Translations under genes and position numbers: made by a program
Origin: an uncultured Lachnospiraceae bacterium
GTDB lineage: Bacteria > Bacillota > Clostridia > Lachnospirales > Lachnospiraceae
Reading direction: 5' to 3'
NCBI GenBank assembly: GCA_946633495.1
Contig: CAMPAX010000153.1
Location: 1-5,866, forward strand
DNA: 5,866 nt
In this document: one piece after another, positions 1 through 5,847 of the stretch
Layout of the letters: every line of letters starts with the position of its first letter
Numbering within the stretch: the stretch's first letter is position 1
The notes under the pieces: model-generated
Databases searched by the model: none
What the model was told of the DNA's origin: nothing
The model's input: only the letters and a program-made list of their open reading frames with translations

Positions 1-70
1 CAGTTCAGCGCTTCCGCACCGATAACGATCCCGGTCAGTTCAGCGCTTCCGCACCGGCCACGATCTCGGT
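1..70. repeat. 35-bp tandem duplication spanning the atpG stop codon
   Basis: Bases 1-35 and 36-70 are two head-to-tail copies of a 35-bp unit, identical at 31 of 35 positions; the first 21 positions match exactly. The inner copy (36-70) encodes the gamma C-terminus TEIVAGAEALN up to the stop. The outer copy would encode LTGIVIGAEALN, but in the -1 frame, because the unit is one base short of twelve codons. The mismatches fall at positions 22-24 and 31 of the unit. The array may continue past base 1, where the window is cut. It looks like an old slippage or duplication event in the 3' end of the gene. Confidence 0.93.
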
Positions 71-967
71 CAGCTCCTGCGTGATGGTATTCTGGCGCTC
101 CCGGTTATACTGCAGCTCCAGGGAACTGATCATATCCTGTGCATTTTCGGTCGCAGAATCCATCGCCTGCATACGCGCTGCATTTTCGCTGGCGATAGCC
201 TCTAAGAAGGCACCGTAAATAATATTCGTGATGTACTTCGGAATGATCTCATCCAGGATCTTTACCTCCGGATGATAATGGTCCATGACTGATCCGAAGA
301 GCACCATATCACGCTCGATCCCGCTGTTGGACATTCCGTAATTCATCTGCAGGTTCTTGTCTTCCTCGGATTCATCCAGCTGTTCCTGTTCAAAATCTTC
401 TTTGGACAGGGGGAGCAGCTTCCGGAGCGTGGGAACATGCGTTACCGTATTCCGAAAATCCGTGTAAGCCACATAGATCTCATCTATCTCACCCGCATCG
501 AACCTTGACATCAGGTCCTTGGTCAGAGCGATGCAGTCGTTGTAAAGCGGTGCATTAATAATATCCGATTCATCCCGATCGATGCGGTAACCGCGGCGCC
601 TTAAGCCCTCGATCCCTTTTCGTCCCAGCCCGTAGATCACGGTCGTTTCCTTATCAAAGCCATAGGAGTCCACCAGCTTCACGATATTTGAGTTATAGCC
701 GCCGGCCAGTCCACGGTTGGAGGACATCACCAGCAGCGCTTTTCTGCCCTGACTGCCGTCCTTTAAAAACCGGTTATCCAGATCCAGGGTTTTCGCCATA
801 ATGGAGCAGATGGTTTTGTAAAGCGCCTCAAAATAGGGCGAGTTGGCTTCAACGCCGGCTCGCGCCTTCTGGAGCTTTACGGTCGAAACCAGCTTCATCG
901 CCTTGGTGATCTGCTGAGTTGACTGTACGCTCTCTTTTCTTCTCTTGATACTTCGCATGGAAGCCAT
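35..967 (-). CDS. atpG: F1 ATP synthase gamma subunit
   Basis: The gamma subunit is the central shaft of F1. It turns inside the alpha3-beta3 head and couples c-ring rotation to ATP synthesis. The 310-residue product has the expected N-terminal helix (RSIKRRKESVQSTQQITKAM, residues 5-24), the conserved SSNRGLAGGYN stretch (82-92), and the C-terminal helix with SENAARMQAMDSATENA (260-276). The gamma signature ITQELTEIVAGAEA is at 295-308. It is about 20 residues longer than common gamma subunits of roughly 286-290. The extra length sits in an acidic, glutamine-rich segment after LLPL, within about residues 188-236. The start at 967 is chosen because GGAGG (976-980) lies 8 nt upstream; the second ATG, three codons in, is less well placed. 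It begins 21 nt after atpA ends. Its last codons are repeated just past the TGA stop (see the repeat). Identification is certain. Confidence 0.99.
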   Translation of the reverse strand: MASMRSIKRRKESVQSTQQITKAMKLVSTVKLQKARAGVEANSPYFEALYKTICSIMAKTLDLDNRFLKDGSQGRKALLVMSSNRGLAGGYNSNIVKLVDSYGFDKETTVIYGLGRKGIEGLRRRGYRIDRDESDIINAPLYNDCIALTKDLMSRFDAGEIDEIYVAYTDFRNTVTHVPTLRKLLPLSKEDFEQEQLDESEEDKNLQMNYGMSNSGIERDMVLFGSVMDHYHPEVKILDEIIPKYITNIIYGAFLEAIASENAARMQAMDSATENAQDMISSLELQYNRERQNTITQELTEIVAGAEALN

Positions 968-988
968 GAGACGTTCCTCCCGGAAATG

Positions 989-2497
989 TTACTGTTTTTC
1001 TTTCTTCTTTGTCTCTTCGATGGCCTTGATCAGCAATTGTTCCACGTCATCCGCGATAACCTTCTCCTCCCGGATACGGGTGAAGATGTCCGGTTCATTT
1101 GTGGAAATGTATTCGAACAGATCCGCCTCGAAGGCTGCGATACGCTCTACCGGAATATCCAGCAGATAATGCTTTACGGCCGCATAAATAATGACGGTCT
1201 GCTTCTCTACCGGCAGCGGCTTAAACTGCGGCTGAACCAGGATCTGGCGGATGCGCTCACCCTGTGCCAGCTTCTCCTTGGTATCATCATCCAGCTCGGA
1301 ACCGAACTGTGAAAATGCGGCCAGCTCACGGTACTGCGCCAGCTCCACACGGATAGGTGCAGCGATCTTTTTCATAGCTTTGATCTGTGCGGCACCGCCG
1401 ACGCGGGATACGGAAAGCCCCGGGTTTACCGCAGGGCGGAAACCGGAGTTGAACATTTCCGTCTCCAGATAAATCTGACCGTCCGTGATGGAGATCACGT
1501 TGGTCGGAATGTAGGCAGACACATCGCCTGCCTGGGTCTCGATGATGGGAAGCGCGGTCAGAGATCCGCCGCCCAGCTCATCCGAGAGCTTCGCTGCACG
1601 CTCCAGCAGTCTGGAGTGCAGATAGAAGACATCACCGGGGTATGCCTCACGTCCCGGAGGTCTGCGGAGCAGCAATGACAGGGTACGATATGCCTGTGCA
1701 TGCTTGGACAGATCATCGTAAACGATCAACACGTCCTTTCCTTCCTCCATCCATTCCTCACCGATGGCGCAGCCTGCGTAAGGCGCGATATACTGGAGCG
1801 GAGCCATCTCGCTGGCCGTGGAGACCACGATGGTGGTATAGCTCATGGCTTCATATTCCGTCAGGGTCTTCACAATGTTCGCCACGGTAGATGCTTTCTG
1901 ACCGATGGCCACATAGATGCAGTACACACCCAGACCCTTCTGGTTGATGATGGTATCCAATGCGATGGCGGTCTTGCCGGTCTGGCGGTCGCCAATGATC
2001 AACTCACGCTGTCCGCGTCCGATGGGTACCATGGCATCGATGGCCTTGATGCCCGTCTGCAGCGGAGTATCTACGGATTTTCTGGAAATGACACCGGGCG
2101 CCACGCGCTCAATCCGACGGGTCTTCTCCGTCTGGATCGGTCCCTTGTCATCGATGGGCTGTCCCAGGGCGTTGACAACACGTCCCAGCATAGCGTCACC
2201 TACGGGCACCTCAACCACGCGGCCGGTGGTCTTCACCAGGTCGCCTTCACTGATGGCACGGCTGTCACCCAGGAGTACGCAGCCTACGTTGTCTTCCTCC
2301 AGGTTCATGACCATGCCGTATACCTCTCCCGGGAAGAGGAGAAGCTCACCCTGCATGGCGTTGTCCAGTCCGTGAATCCGGGCGATACCGTCCGCCACCT
2401 GAATGACGGTTCCGGTCTCGGCCGTTTCCAGCTTCACCTTATAGTTTTCGATCTGTTTTTTGATGACAGAACTCAGTTCTTCCGGTTTCAGTTGCAT
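989..2497 (-). CDS. atpA: F1 ATP synthase alpha subunit
   Basis: Alpha forms the F1 head with beta. It carries the non-catalytic nucleotide sites and gives the arginine finger to the catalytic sites. The 502-residue length is normal for the family. The parts are an N-terminal beta-barrel domain (about 25-95), the P-loop GDRQTGKT (169-176, Lys175 and Thr176), the Walker B strand VLIVYDD (256-262), and the alpha/beta signature PAVNPGLSVSR (355-365), whose Arg365 is the expected arginine finger. A helical C-terminal domain ends in a lysine-rich tail. Gln172 in the P-loop is typical of alpha rather than beta. The start at 2497 is the first ATG; AAGGA (2509-2513) lies 11 nt upstream, a rather long spacing. 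It follows atpH by 77 nt and precedes atpG by 21 nt. Nothing is missing. Confidence 0.99.
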   Translation of the reverse strand: MQLKPEELSSVIKKQIENYKVKLETAETGTVIQVADGIARIHGLDNAMQGELLLFPGEVYGMVMNLEEDNVGCVLLGDSRAISEGDLVKTTGRVVEVPVGDAMLGRVVNALGQPIDDKGPIQTEKTRRIERVAPGVISRKSVDTPLQTGIKAIDAMVPIGRGQRELIIGDRQTGKTAIALDTIINQKGLGVYCIYVAIGQKASTVANIVKTLTEYEAMSYTTIVVSTASEMAPLQYIAPYAGCAIGEEWMEEGKDVLIVYDDLSKHAQAYRTLSLLLRRPPGREAYPGDVFYLHSRLLERAAKLSDELGGGSLTALPIIETQAGDVSAYIPTNVISITDGQIYLETEMFNSGFRPAVNPGLSVSRVGGAAQIKAMKKIAAPIRVELAQYRELAAFSQFGSELDDDTKEKLAQGERIRQILVQPQFKPLPVEKQTVIIYAAVKHYLLDIPVERIAAFEADLFEYISTNEPDIFTRIREEKVIADDVEQLLIKAIEETKKKEKQ

Positions 2498-2574
2498 GAA
2501 CGTATCGTTCCTTTCTCAATTCTATCTATCCTTCTCTTGCGCCTTCCGTCGCGCAGGGACCGGAGGAATGTATC

Positions 2575-3117
2575 CTACTCCCTTTCCAGCAGACTTTGGC
2601 GCATATGATCTAATTTCGATGACAGACTGCTGTCCACTATGCGGTCTCCCAAACGGATCACGATCCCTCCGATTAAGGAAGGATCCACAGCATGGTGCAC
2701 ACGCATTTCAACATATCCCGTCGTGTCCAGAAGCTTCTTTCGAATCCGCTCTTTTTGATCCTCCGAAAGTTCCACGGCACTGCTGACATATGCAACCCCG
2801 ATCTTCTCTTCCTTTAAAGCCACGTCAACGAATCGTTCCAGTACATTCCCGATCTCAAGTCCGTGTTCCTTCTCCAGAAGCGCCACGATCATACCGTGGA
2901 TCAGCGGGTCGGCCTTGCCGGCGAAGACGCCGTCTACCATGGCCTGTTTCTCGGTCAGCGTGATCTCGGGATGTGTCAGGAGCCGAAGAAAATCCGGGTT
3001 CTCGGTCAGCGCGGAAATGATCACCTCCGCCTGCTCGCGAACCTCGGTGAGACGTCCGGACTCACGCGCCGCATCGAAAAGAGCCTGCCCGTAGACAGTT
3101 CTTACTTGCTTTGCCAT
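2575..3117 (-). CDS. atpH: F1 ATP synthase delta subunit (OSCP-like)
   Basis: Delta joins the top of the alpha3-beta3 head to the b-subunit stalk and is part of the stator. The 180-residue protein has the usual two-part form: a helical N-terminal domain starting with VYGQALFDAARESG (8-21) and a C-terminal domain ending in the family pattern DPSLIGGIVIRLGDRIVDSS (145-164). The length fits the family. The start at 3117 has AGGGG (3125-3129) 7 nt upstream. Its first 16 nt overlap the end of atpF in another frame, so translation of b and delta is probably coupled; the two proteins contact each other in the stator. The gene ends with TAG. Confidence 0.98.
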   Translation of the reverse strand: MAKQVRTVYGQALFDAARESGRLTEVREQAEVIISALTENPDFLRLLTHPEITLTEKQAMVDGVFAGKADPLIHGMIVALLEKEHGLEIGNVLERFVDVALKEEKIGVAYVSSAVELSEDQKERIRKKLLDTTGYVEMRVHHAVDPSLIGGIVIRLGDRIVDSSLSSKLDHMRQSLLERE

Positions 3118-3647
3118 GTTTCATCCCCTATCTCATCCAGCGTCTGCTGCAGAAGCTCTTCCTGCTTTGCAGGATCCATTTCCGTTGCAACCATCTTTCC
3201 GGCCATGGCAGAAGCCACGTCGATGATAGATACACGAACCTCTTCGCGCACTTTTTCCTTCTCCAGTGCAGCTTCCCGTTCTGCAGAAGCGCGGATGCGG
3301 ACTGCTTCCGCTTTCGCTTCATCTATGATTGCATTTTCATTTTTAACCGCTTTTCTTCTGGCTTCGCTCAGGATCTCAAGCTTCTCCTGCTCTACGCCTG
3401 CCAGCTTCGCTTCATACTGCGTCTTCAGTTCCGCAGCATCCGCCTTGTCCTTCTCGGCGGATTCACGGTCCATGCGAACCTTCTCCTGGCGCTTCTCCAG
3501 GGCTTTGCGGACCGGATTGATCAGCAGATACCCTACGAAAAGGAACAGGACGAAGACAGCAATCCCCTGAAAGAGCAGGTCAAAAAGGAGCTGACTGTCC
3601 AGCCCGAAGATACGGCCGGTAGCAAGTACTGCACCATTTGCGACCAT
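3102..3647 (-). CDS. atpF: Fo ATP synthase b subunit
   Basis: The b subunit is the peripheral stalk. It is anchored in the membrane and holds the F1 head still by binding delta and the a subunit. The 181-residue product has a short N-terminal segment, one membrane helix (about 23-43, FDLLFQGIAVFVLFLFVGYL), and the family junction NPVRKALEKRQEKV (44-57). A long, highly charged helix rich in Ala, Glu, Lys and Arg (about 50-155) follows, as expected for a coiled-coil stalk. The start at 3647 is supported by AGAGG (3656-3660) 8 nt upstream. There is one b gene here and no b-prime copy, so the stalk should be a homodimer. It lies 55 nt after atpE and overlaps atpH by 16 nt. Confidence 0.97.
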   Translation of the reverse strand: MVANGAVLATGRIFGLDSQLLFDLLFQGIAVFVLFLFVGYLLINPVRKALEKRQEKVRMDRESAEKDKADAAELKTQYEAKLAGVEQEKLEILSEARRKAVKNENAIIDEAKAEAVRIRASAEREAALEKEKVREEVRVSIIDVASAMAGKMVATEMDPAKQEELLQQTLDEIGDETWQSK

Positions 3648-3681
3648 ATCGTCAACCTCTTTCTATAATATAGTCTTGTAA

Positions 3682-3698
3682 ATGCCTGAAGTCGGCAT
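3682..3698 (-). other. Small hairpin just after atpE
   Basis: Five-base arms (3682-3686 and 3694-3698) pair around a 7-nt loop shortly after the atpE stop. The following transcript is A/U-rich (complement of 3661-3681) but has no run of T, so this is not a normal terminator. It could slow 3' decay of the c-subunit message, which is needed in excess, but the stem is short and may be chance. Confidence 0.3.
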
Positions 3699-3702
3699 CC
3701 GT

Positions 3703-3966
3703 TTATTTGTCGAAGGGCTTCACGAACATCAGCAGCAGGGATACAACAAGGCCGTACAGACCGGTGGTCTCTGCGACTGCCTGTCCCAGGAGCATGGTAG
3801 ACATGATGGTTCCTCTTGCGCCCGGATTACGTCCTACAGCCTGTGCACCGAGACCGGCTGCATTTCCCTGACCGATACCGGTACCGATACCGGAGCAAAC
3901 AGCGATGCCCGCACCCAGCGCCGAGAATGCGTGAACCAGATCATTTCCGTCAAAATTGCCATTCAT
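3703..3966 (-). CDS. atpE: Fo ATP synthase c subunit, with Na+-type binding site
   Basis: The c subunit forms the rotating ion-carrying ring in the membrane. From the ATG at 3966 it is 87 residues, two membrane helices joined by the polar loop GRNPGARG (45-52). Helix 1 has the glycine-rich GAGIAVCSGIGTGIGQG; helix 2 has LLGQAVAETTGLYG with the ion-binding Glu66. Gln33, Val64, Glu66, Thr67, Thr68 and Tyr71 match, at the same spacing, the Ilyobacter tartaricus positions Gln32, Val63, Glu65, Ser66, Thr67 and Tyr70. Thr keeps the hydroxyl of Ser66, so sodium coupling is likely. An upstream in-frame ATG at 3981 would give 92 residues, but it has no Shine-Dalgarno and overlaps the one used by 3966. 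The shorter form is therefore preferred. It sits between atpB and atpF as usual. Confidence 0.97.
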   Translation of the reverse strand: MNGNFDGNDLVHAFSALGAGIAVCSGIGTGIGQGNAAGLGAQAVGRNPGARGTIMSTMLLGQAVAETTGLYGLVVSLLLMFVKPFDK

Positions 3967-3974
3967 AACTTTTT

Positions 3975-3979
3975 CCTCC
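3975..3979 (-). promoter_or_regulatory. Ribosome binding site that decides the atpE start
   Basis: GGAGG on the minus strand lies 8 nt before the ATG at 3966. This is the ideal distance, so it fixes that ATG as the start. It also overlaps the first codons after the ATG at 3981, which argues against the longer reading. Confidence 0.88.
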
Positions 3980-4049
3980 ATGAATATGATGGTTTATATT
4001 GATTATCTTTGTATACTGTTACCGAGGCTTTGTGATCCCCGCCGGGATC
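3980..4049 (-). promoter_or_regulatory. atpB-atpE intercistronic leader: hairpin then A/U-rich stretch
   Basis: In the transcript, a GC-rich hairpin (arms 4044-4049 and 4034-4039, GATCCC/GGGATC, 4-nt loop) is followed by about 50 nt that become A/U-rich and look unstructured, running up to the atpE Shine-Dalgarno. In E. coli the region before atpE is a known translational enhancer that raises c output above its neighbours. The layout here would suit the same role, but the sequence is not similar, so the function is inferred. Confidence 0.4.
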
Positions 4050-4079
4050 CTCCGCCTGCGCCCGGATGACAGCCGCGAC

Positions 4080-4844
4080 TTAACTAAGGCCGCTGTCCCC
4101 ACGCTTGTCCGCGATAAATGTGATCGTCAGCATGCAGAACACGTAGGTCTGGATCGCACCCGAGAAGACATCGAAGTACACGTGCAGTGCTGCCGGAACG
4201 CCGATCTTTGCGAACCAGGGAAGCATGCCGTAATACAGCGCCATCAGAACCGTACCGCCCAGAATATTTCCGAAGAGACGGAGAGACATGGACAGCGGTG
4301 TCGAGAAGATACTGATCACGTTCATCGGGAAGAACAACGGGAACGGCTCGAAGAGGCCCTTCACCATGTTCCATTTGTTATATCGGATATCCGCGTACTC
4401 GATCATCACGAATGTGATCAGTGCCAGGGCCAGGGTGGTACCGTAATCCGCAGTGGGCGGCCGCAGCCCCAGGATACCCGAGGTATTGCACACGAAGATG
4501 AACAGGAACAGGGTGCCGATATAGTTGACGTATTTGCGTCCTGCCTTCTGACCCATGGTTCCGCATACAAACCCATTCAGAAGATCCACTGCCATCTCCA
4601 CAATGGTGGATGCGACGGTCATCTTCCCTTCCCGCTCTGCCTTGAAAAATGCGCGTCTTCCCAGCAGTGTCAGGATCATGATCACGCAGATGATGATCAA
4701 CGTGCAGACATGTGTAGTTGTAATATGCACGGTCGTTCCGAAGAAATTTACGGGATAGAGCTCATGGATATAAAAATCCGCTCCCTCCGTGGATTCCTCC
4801 ATCAGGACCGGATGGGATATGCCCATCGCAAGTGTACTTACCAA
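4080..4844 (-). CDS. atpB: Fo ATP synthase a subunit
   Basis: The a subunit is the stationary ion channel next to the c ring. The 254-residue protein has several membrane helices (about 45-62, 107-127, 135-150, 168-183, 190-209, 228-247). It has the conserved block NTSGILGLRPPTADYGTTLA (120-139) and SMSLRLFGNILGG (185-197), which contains the essential Arg189 and Asn193. The last helix carries IQTYVFCMLT, with Gln232 at the usual conserved position. The start is a TTG at 4844 with AAGGAG 10 nt upstream. The first in-frame ATG (4826) would be too far from that site and would drop six residues. Codons from TTG onward read as a plausible N-terminus. It follows atpI by 95 nt and precedes atpE by 113 nt. 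Confidence 0.98.
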   Translation of the reverse strand: MVSTLAMGISHPVLMEESTEGADFYIHELYPVNFFGTTVHITTTHVCTLIIICVIMILTLLGRRAFFKAEREGKMTVASTIVEMAVDLLNGFVCGTMGQKAGRKYVNYIGTLFLFIFVCNTSGILGLRPPTADYGTTLALALITFVMIEYADIRYNKWNMVKGLFEPFPLFFPMNVISIFSTPLSMSLRLFGNILGGTVLMALYYGMLPWFAKIGVPAALHVYFDVFSGAIQTYVFCMLTITFIADKRGDSGLS

Positions 4845-4854
4845 GGTTCTGCAA

Positions 4855-4860
4855 CTCCTT
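4855..4860 (-). promoter_or_regulatory. Ribosome binding site for atpB (TTG start)
   Basis: AAGGAG on the minus strand lies 10 nt before the TTG at 4844. No ATG in the atpB frame lies within reach, so this site supports the non-ATG start. Confidence 0.75.
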
Positions 4861-4874
4861 TTTCTATATCATAA

Positions 4875-4906
4875 ACGCGAAAGCGCGTCCAAATGATTCA
4901 AATCAT
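4875..4906 (-). repeat. Two adjacent inverted repeats in the atpI-atpB gap
   Basis: The 95-nt gap holds ATGATT-ca-AATCAT (4893-4906) and ACGCG-aaag-CGCGT (4875-4888). In addition the 9-mer atcataaac occurs twice (4868-4876 and 4902-4910). No T-run follows the second stem, so it is not a clear terminator. It lies just ahead of the atpB Shine-Dalgarno and could affect atpB translation or mRNA processing. Function unknown. Confidence 0.45.
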
Positions 4907-4939
4907 AAACCGCTCACGAACCTGCAGATCCGAAGATCG

Positions 4940-5428
4940 TCAGGACTCCCTGTGGTCCGATGCGTCTCCGCCCGCACCATCCGGCACAAAATGCGCGAAC
5001 ATTTTTGCAAAGGGGCCATGCAGCAATCCGGATATTTTCAGGCTTGCAACCCCCAGAGCCATTCCCGCAAAGGAATAAACACTGATCCAAACCGCGATCC
5101 CCAAAAGCACTGCCGTTACCACGATGCGAAGGACCGCATGAGCGGATGCGTAGGACCTGGCACGCTTTTCATTCATCATCAGGGCAGCTTCTATGGAGTC
5201 ATACATGTTGATGACCAGCAGGATCGCTGTTACTGCTCCCGCCACAGTGCCTCCAAGGAAGAACCACCGGCCCGGAAGAAAGATCGTTCCGATCAGAGCG
5301 ATCCCCGCGGATACAAGCAGGATCCCGAAGATCAGCTCAGCGAGGATCCTCCCCGCTTCCGGATCCCTCCGAATCCGCATCATCCGGATGAAAAGCCCGT
5401 TTTGCCCATTCCGGTTCTTCGGTGTCAT
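4940..5428 (-). CDS. atpI: ATP synthase accessory subunit I (AtpI-like membrane protein)
   Basis: AtpI is a small membrane protein usually coded just ahead of atpB. It is linked to c-ring assembly or stability and, with AtpZ in Bacillus, to magnesium and calcium uptake. The 162-residue product has a basic N-terminus and about four hydrophobic helices (roughly 28-51, 54-74, 97-119, 120-137) with the charged segment YDSIEAALMMNEKRARSY (76-93) between helices 2 and 3. This is the AtpI layout, but the family is weakly conserved, so the assignment leans partly on position. The start at 5428 is chosen because AGGGGAAG lies just upstream (5433-5440). ATGs at 5383 and 5380 have no good ribosome site, and an upstream in-frame ATG at 5557 would lie deep inside atpZ. 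With 5428 the gene overlaps atpZ by 92 nt. Confidence 0.8.
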   Translation of the reverse strand: MTPKNRNGQNGLFIRMMRIRRDPEAGRILAELIFGILLVSAGIALIGTIFLPGRWFFLGGTVAGAVTAILLVINMYDSIEAALMMNEKRARSYASAHAVLRIVVTAVLLGIAVWISVYSFAGMALGVASLKISGLLHGPFAKMFAHFVPDGAGGDASDHRES

Positions 5429-5642
5429 AGGTCTTCCCCTTGATATGTCTTCGAATAAGCAGATATACCGCCCGATAACCACTGGCGATCCCCAGCAGGA
5501 TAAACACCCAAAGCAGCTTTGTGCCAAAGTGGCGATCCAGCAAAAGGCCGATGGCAAAGCAAAGTCCGAAGGTCACCATCATGGTGATCCCGATCTGCAA
5601 TATGAGAAAGAGGGTTTCAAGCACAGGTCTTTGTTCTTTCAT
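5337..5642 (-). CDS. atpZ: AtpZ/AtpI-family small membrane protein
   Basis: AtpZ is a two-helix membrane protein found at the head of many Firmicute ATP synthase operons. In Bacillus it works with AtpI and has been tied to magnesium supply for the synthase. The 101-residue product has two membrane helices (about 9-35 and 42-62) with the family hairpin GLLLDRHFGTKLLW (32-45) and GIASGYRAVYLLIRR (51-65). After about residue 70 comes a soluble tail rich in Asp, Glu, Ser and Gly. GGAGG (5649-5653) lies 6 nt before the ATG. It is the first gene after the promoter. The tail overlaps the start of atpI. Family membership is well supported; the molecular role is taken from homologues. Confidence 0.85.
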   Translation of the reverse strand: MKEQRPVLETLFLILQIGITMMVTFGLCFAIGLLLDRHFGTKLLWVFILLGIASGYRAVYLLIRRHIKGKTYDTEEPEWAKRAFHPDDADSEGSGSGEDPR

Positions 5643-5742
5643 GCGCTCCCTCCGTCCGGATCAATTTCAAACCACAGCCCACAGCGATCTTCATGTACAG
5701 CGCCGCCCGAAAAAGCGTCCGTCAACCGCACACACGGAACAT

Positions 5743-5771
5743 ATTATAATATGAATCCCTCAGTTTCGCAA
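5743..5771 (-). promoter_or_regulatory. Sigma-A-type promoter of the atp operon
   Basis: On the minus strand, TTGCGA (5766-5771, four of six matches to TTGACA) and a perfect TATAAT (5743-5748) are separated by 17 bp. Transcription would begin near 5735, giving a leader of about 93 nt before atpZ. The A/T-rich stretch upstream (5772-5810) could act as an UP element. It sits between the upstream terminator and the first gene, as expected for the operon promoter. Confidence 0.82.
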
Positions 5772-5814
5772 CCGAAAACATCATACAATTCTCTAAATCT
5801 GTTTGAACAAAGCA

Positions 5815-5847
5815 ACATCGGACAGGAGAACACTTCCTGTCCGATGT
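5815..5847 (-). terminator. Probable intrinsic terminator of an upstream gene
   Basis: A perfect 13-bp stem (arms 5815-5827 and 5835-5847) closes a 7-nt loop. Read on the minus strand it is followed by TGCTTTGTTC, which is moderately T-rich; read on the plus strand no T-run follows. It therefore most likely ends a minus-strand gene lying beyond 5866 and insulates the atp promoter. The weak T-tract leaves some doubt; it could also be a protein-binding palindrome. Confidence 0.72.

Noticed and set aside
2498..2574. Weak TGCGC/GCGCA hairpin in the atpH-atpA gap
   Set aside because: Only 5 bp with an 8-nt loop and no T-run; too weak to call a terminator or attenuator.
1700..2608. Long plus-strand open frame (302 codons) opposite atpA
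   Set aside because: It is a shadow of atpA and the atpA-atpH gap: its composition follows the reverse complement of atpA codons, it shows no recognisable domain, and it runs through the atpA start into the atpH end.
3664..3669. TATAAT on the plus strand in the atpE-atpF gap
   Set aside because: It would fire antisense to the operon, has no gene to serve, and no matching -35 was seen; chance in an A/T-rich gap.
3999..4874. Plus-strand open frame (291 codons) covering all of atpB
   Set aside because: The product is full of His, Gln, Cys and Arg with no domain or membrane pattern, as expected for the antisense of a hydrophobic gene. No promoter or ribosome site supports it.
4940..5557. Longer 205-residue form of AtpI starting at 5557
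   Set aside because: Its first 43 residues lie inside atpZ in another frame, look unlike AtpI, and have no Shine-Dalgarno, while AGGGGAAG supports the ATG at 5428.
5617..5694. Possible 25-codon upstream reading frame in the leader (starts MKIAVGCGLK), overlapping the atpZ start
   Set aside because: No clear Shine-Dalgarno precedes it, and a frame of this size is expected by chance; not strong enough to call a leader peptide.
5780..5785. Second -10-like box (TATGAT, minus strand) upstream of the main promoter
   Set aside because: No acceptable -35 at 16-18 bp spacing; the downstream TATAAT promoter is much better.
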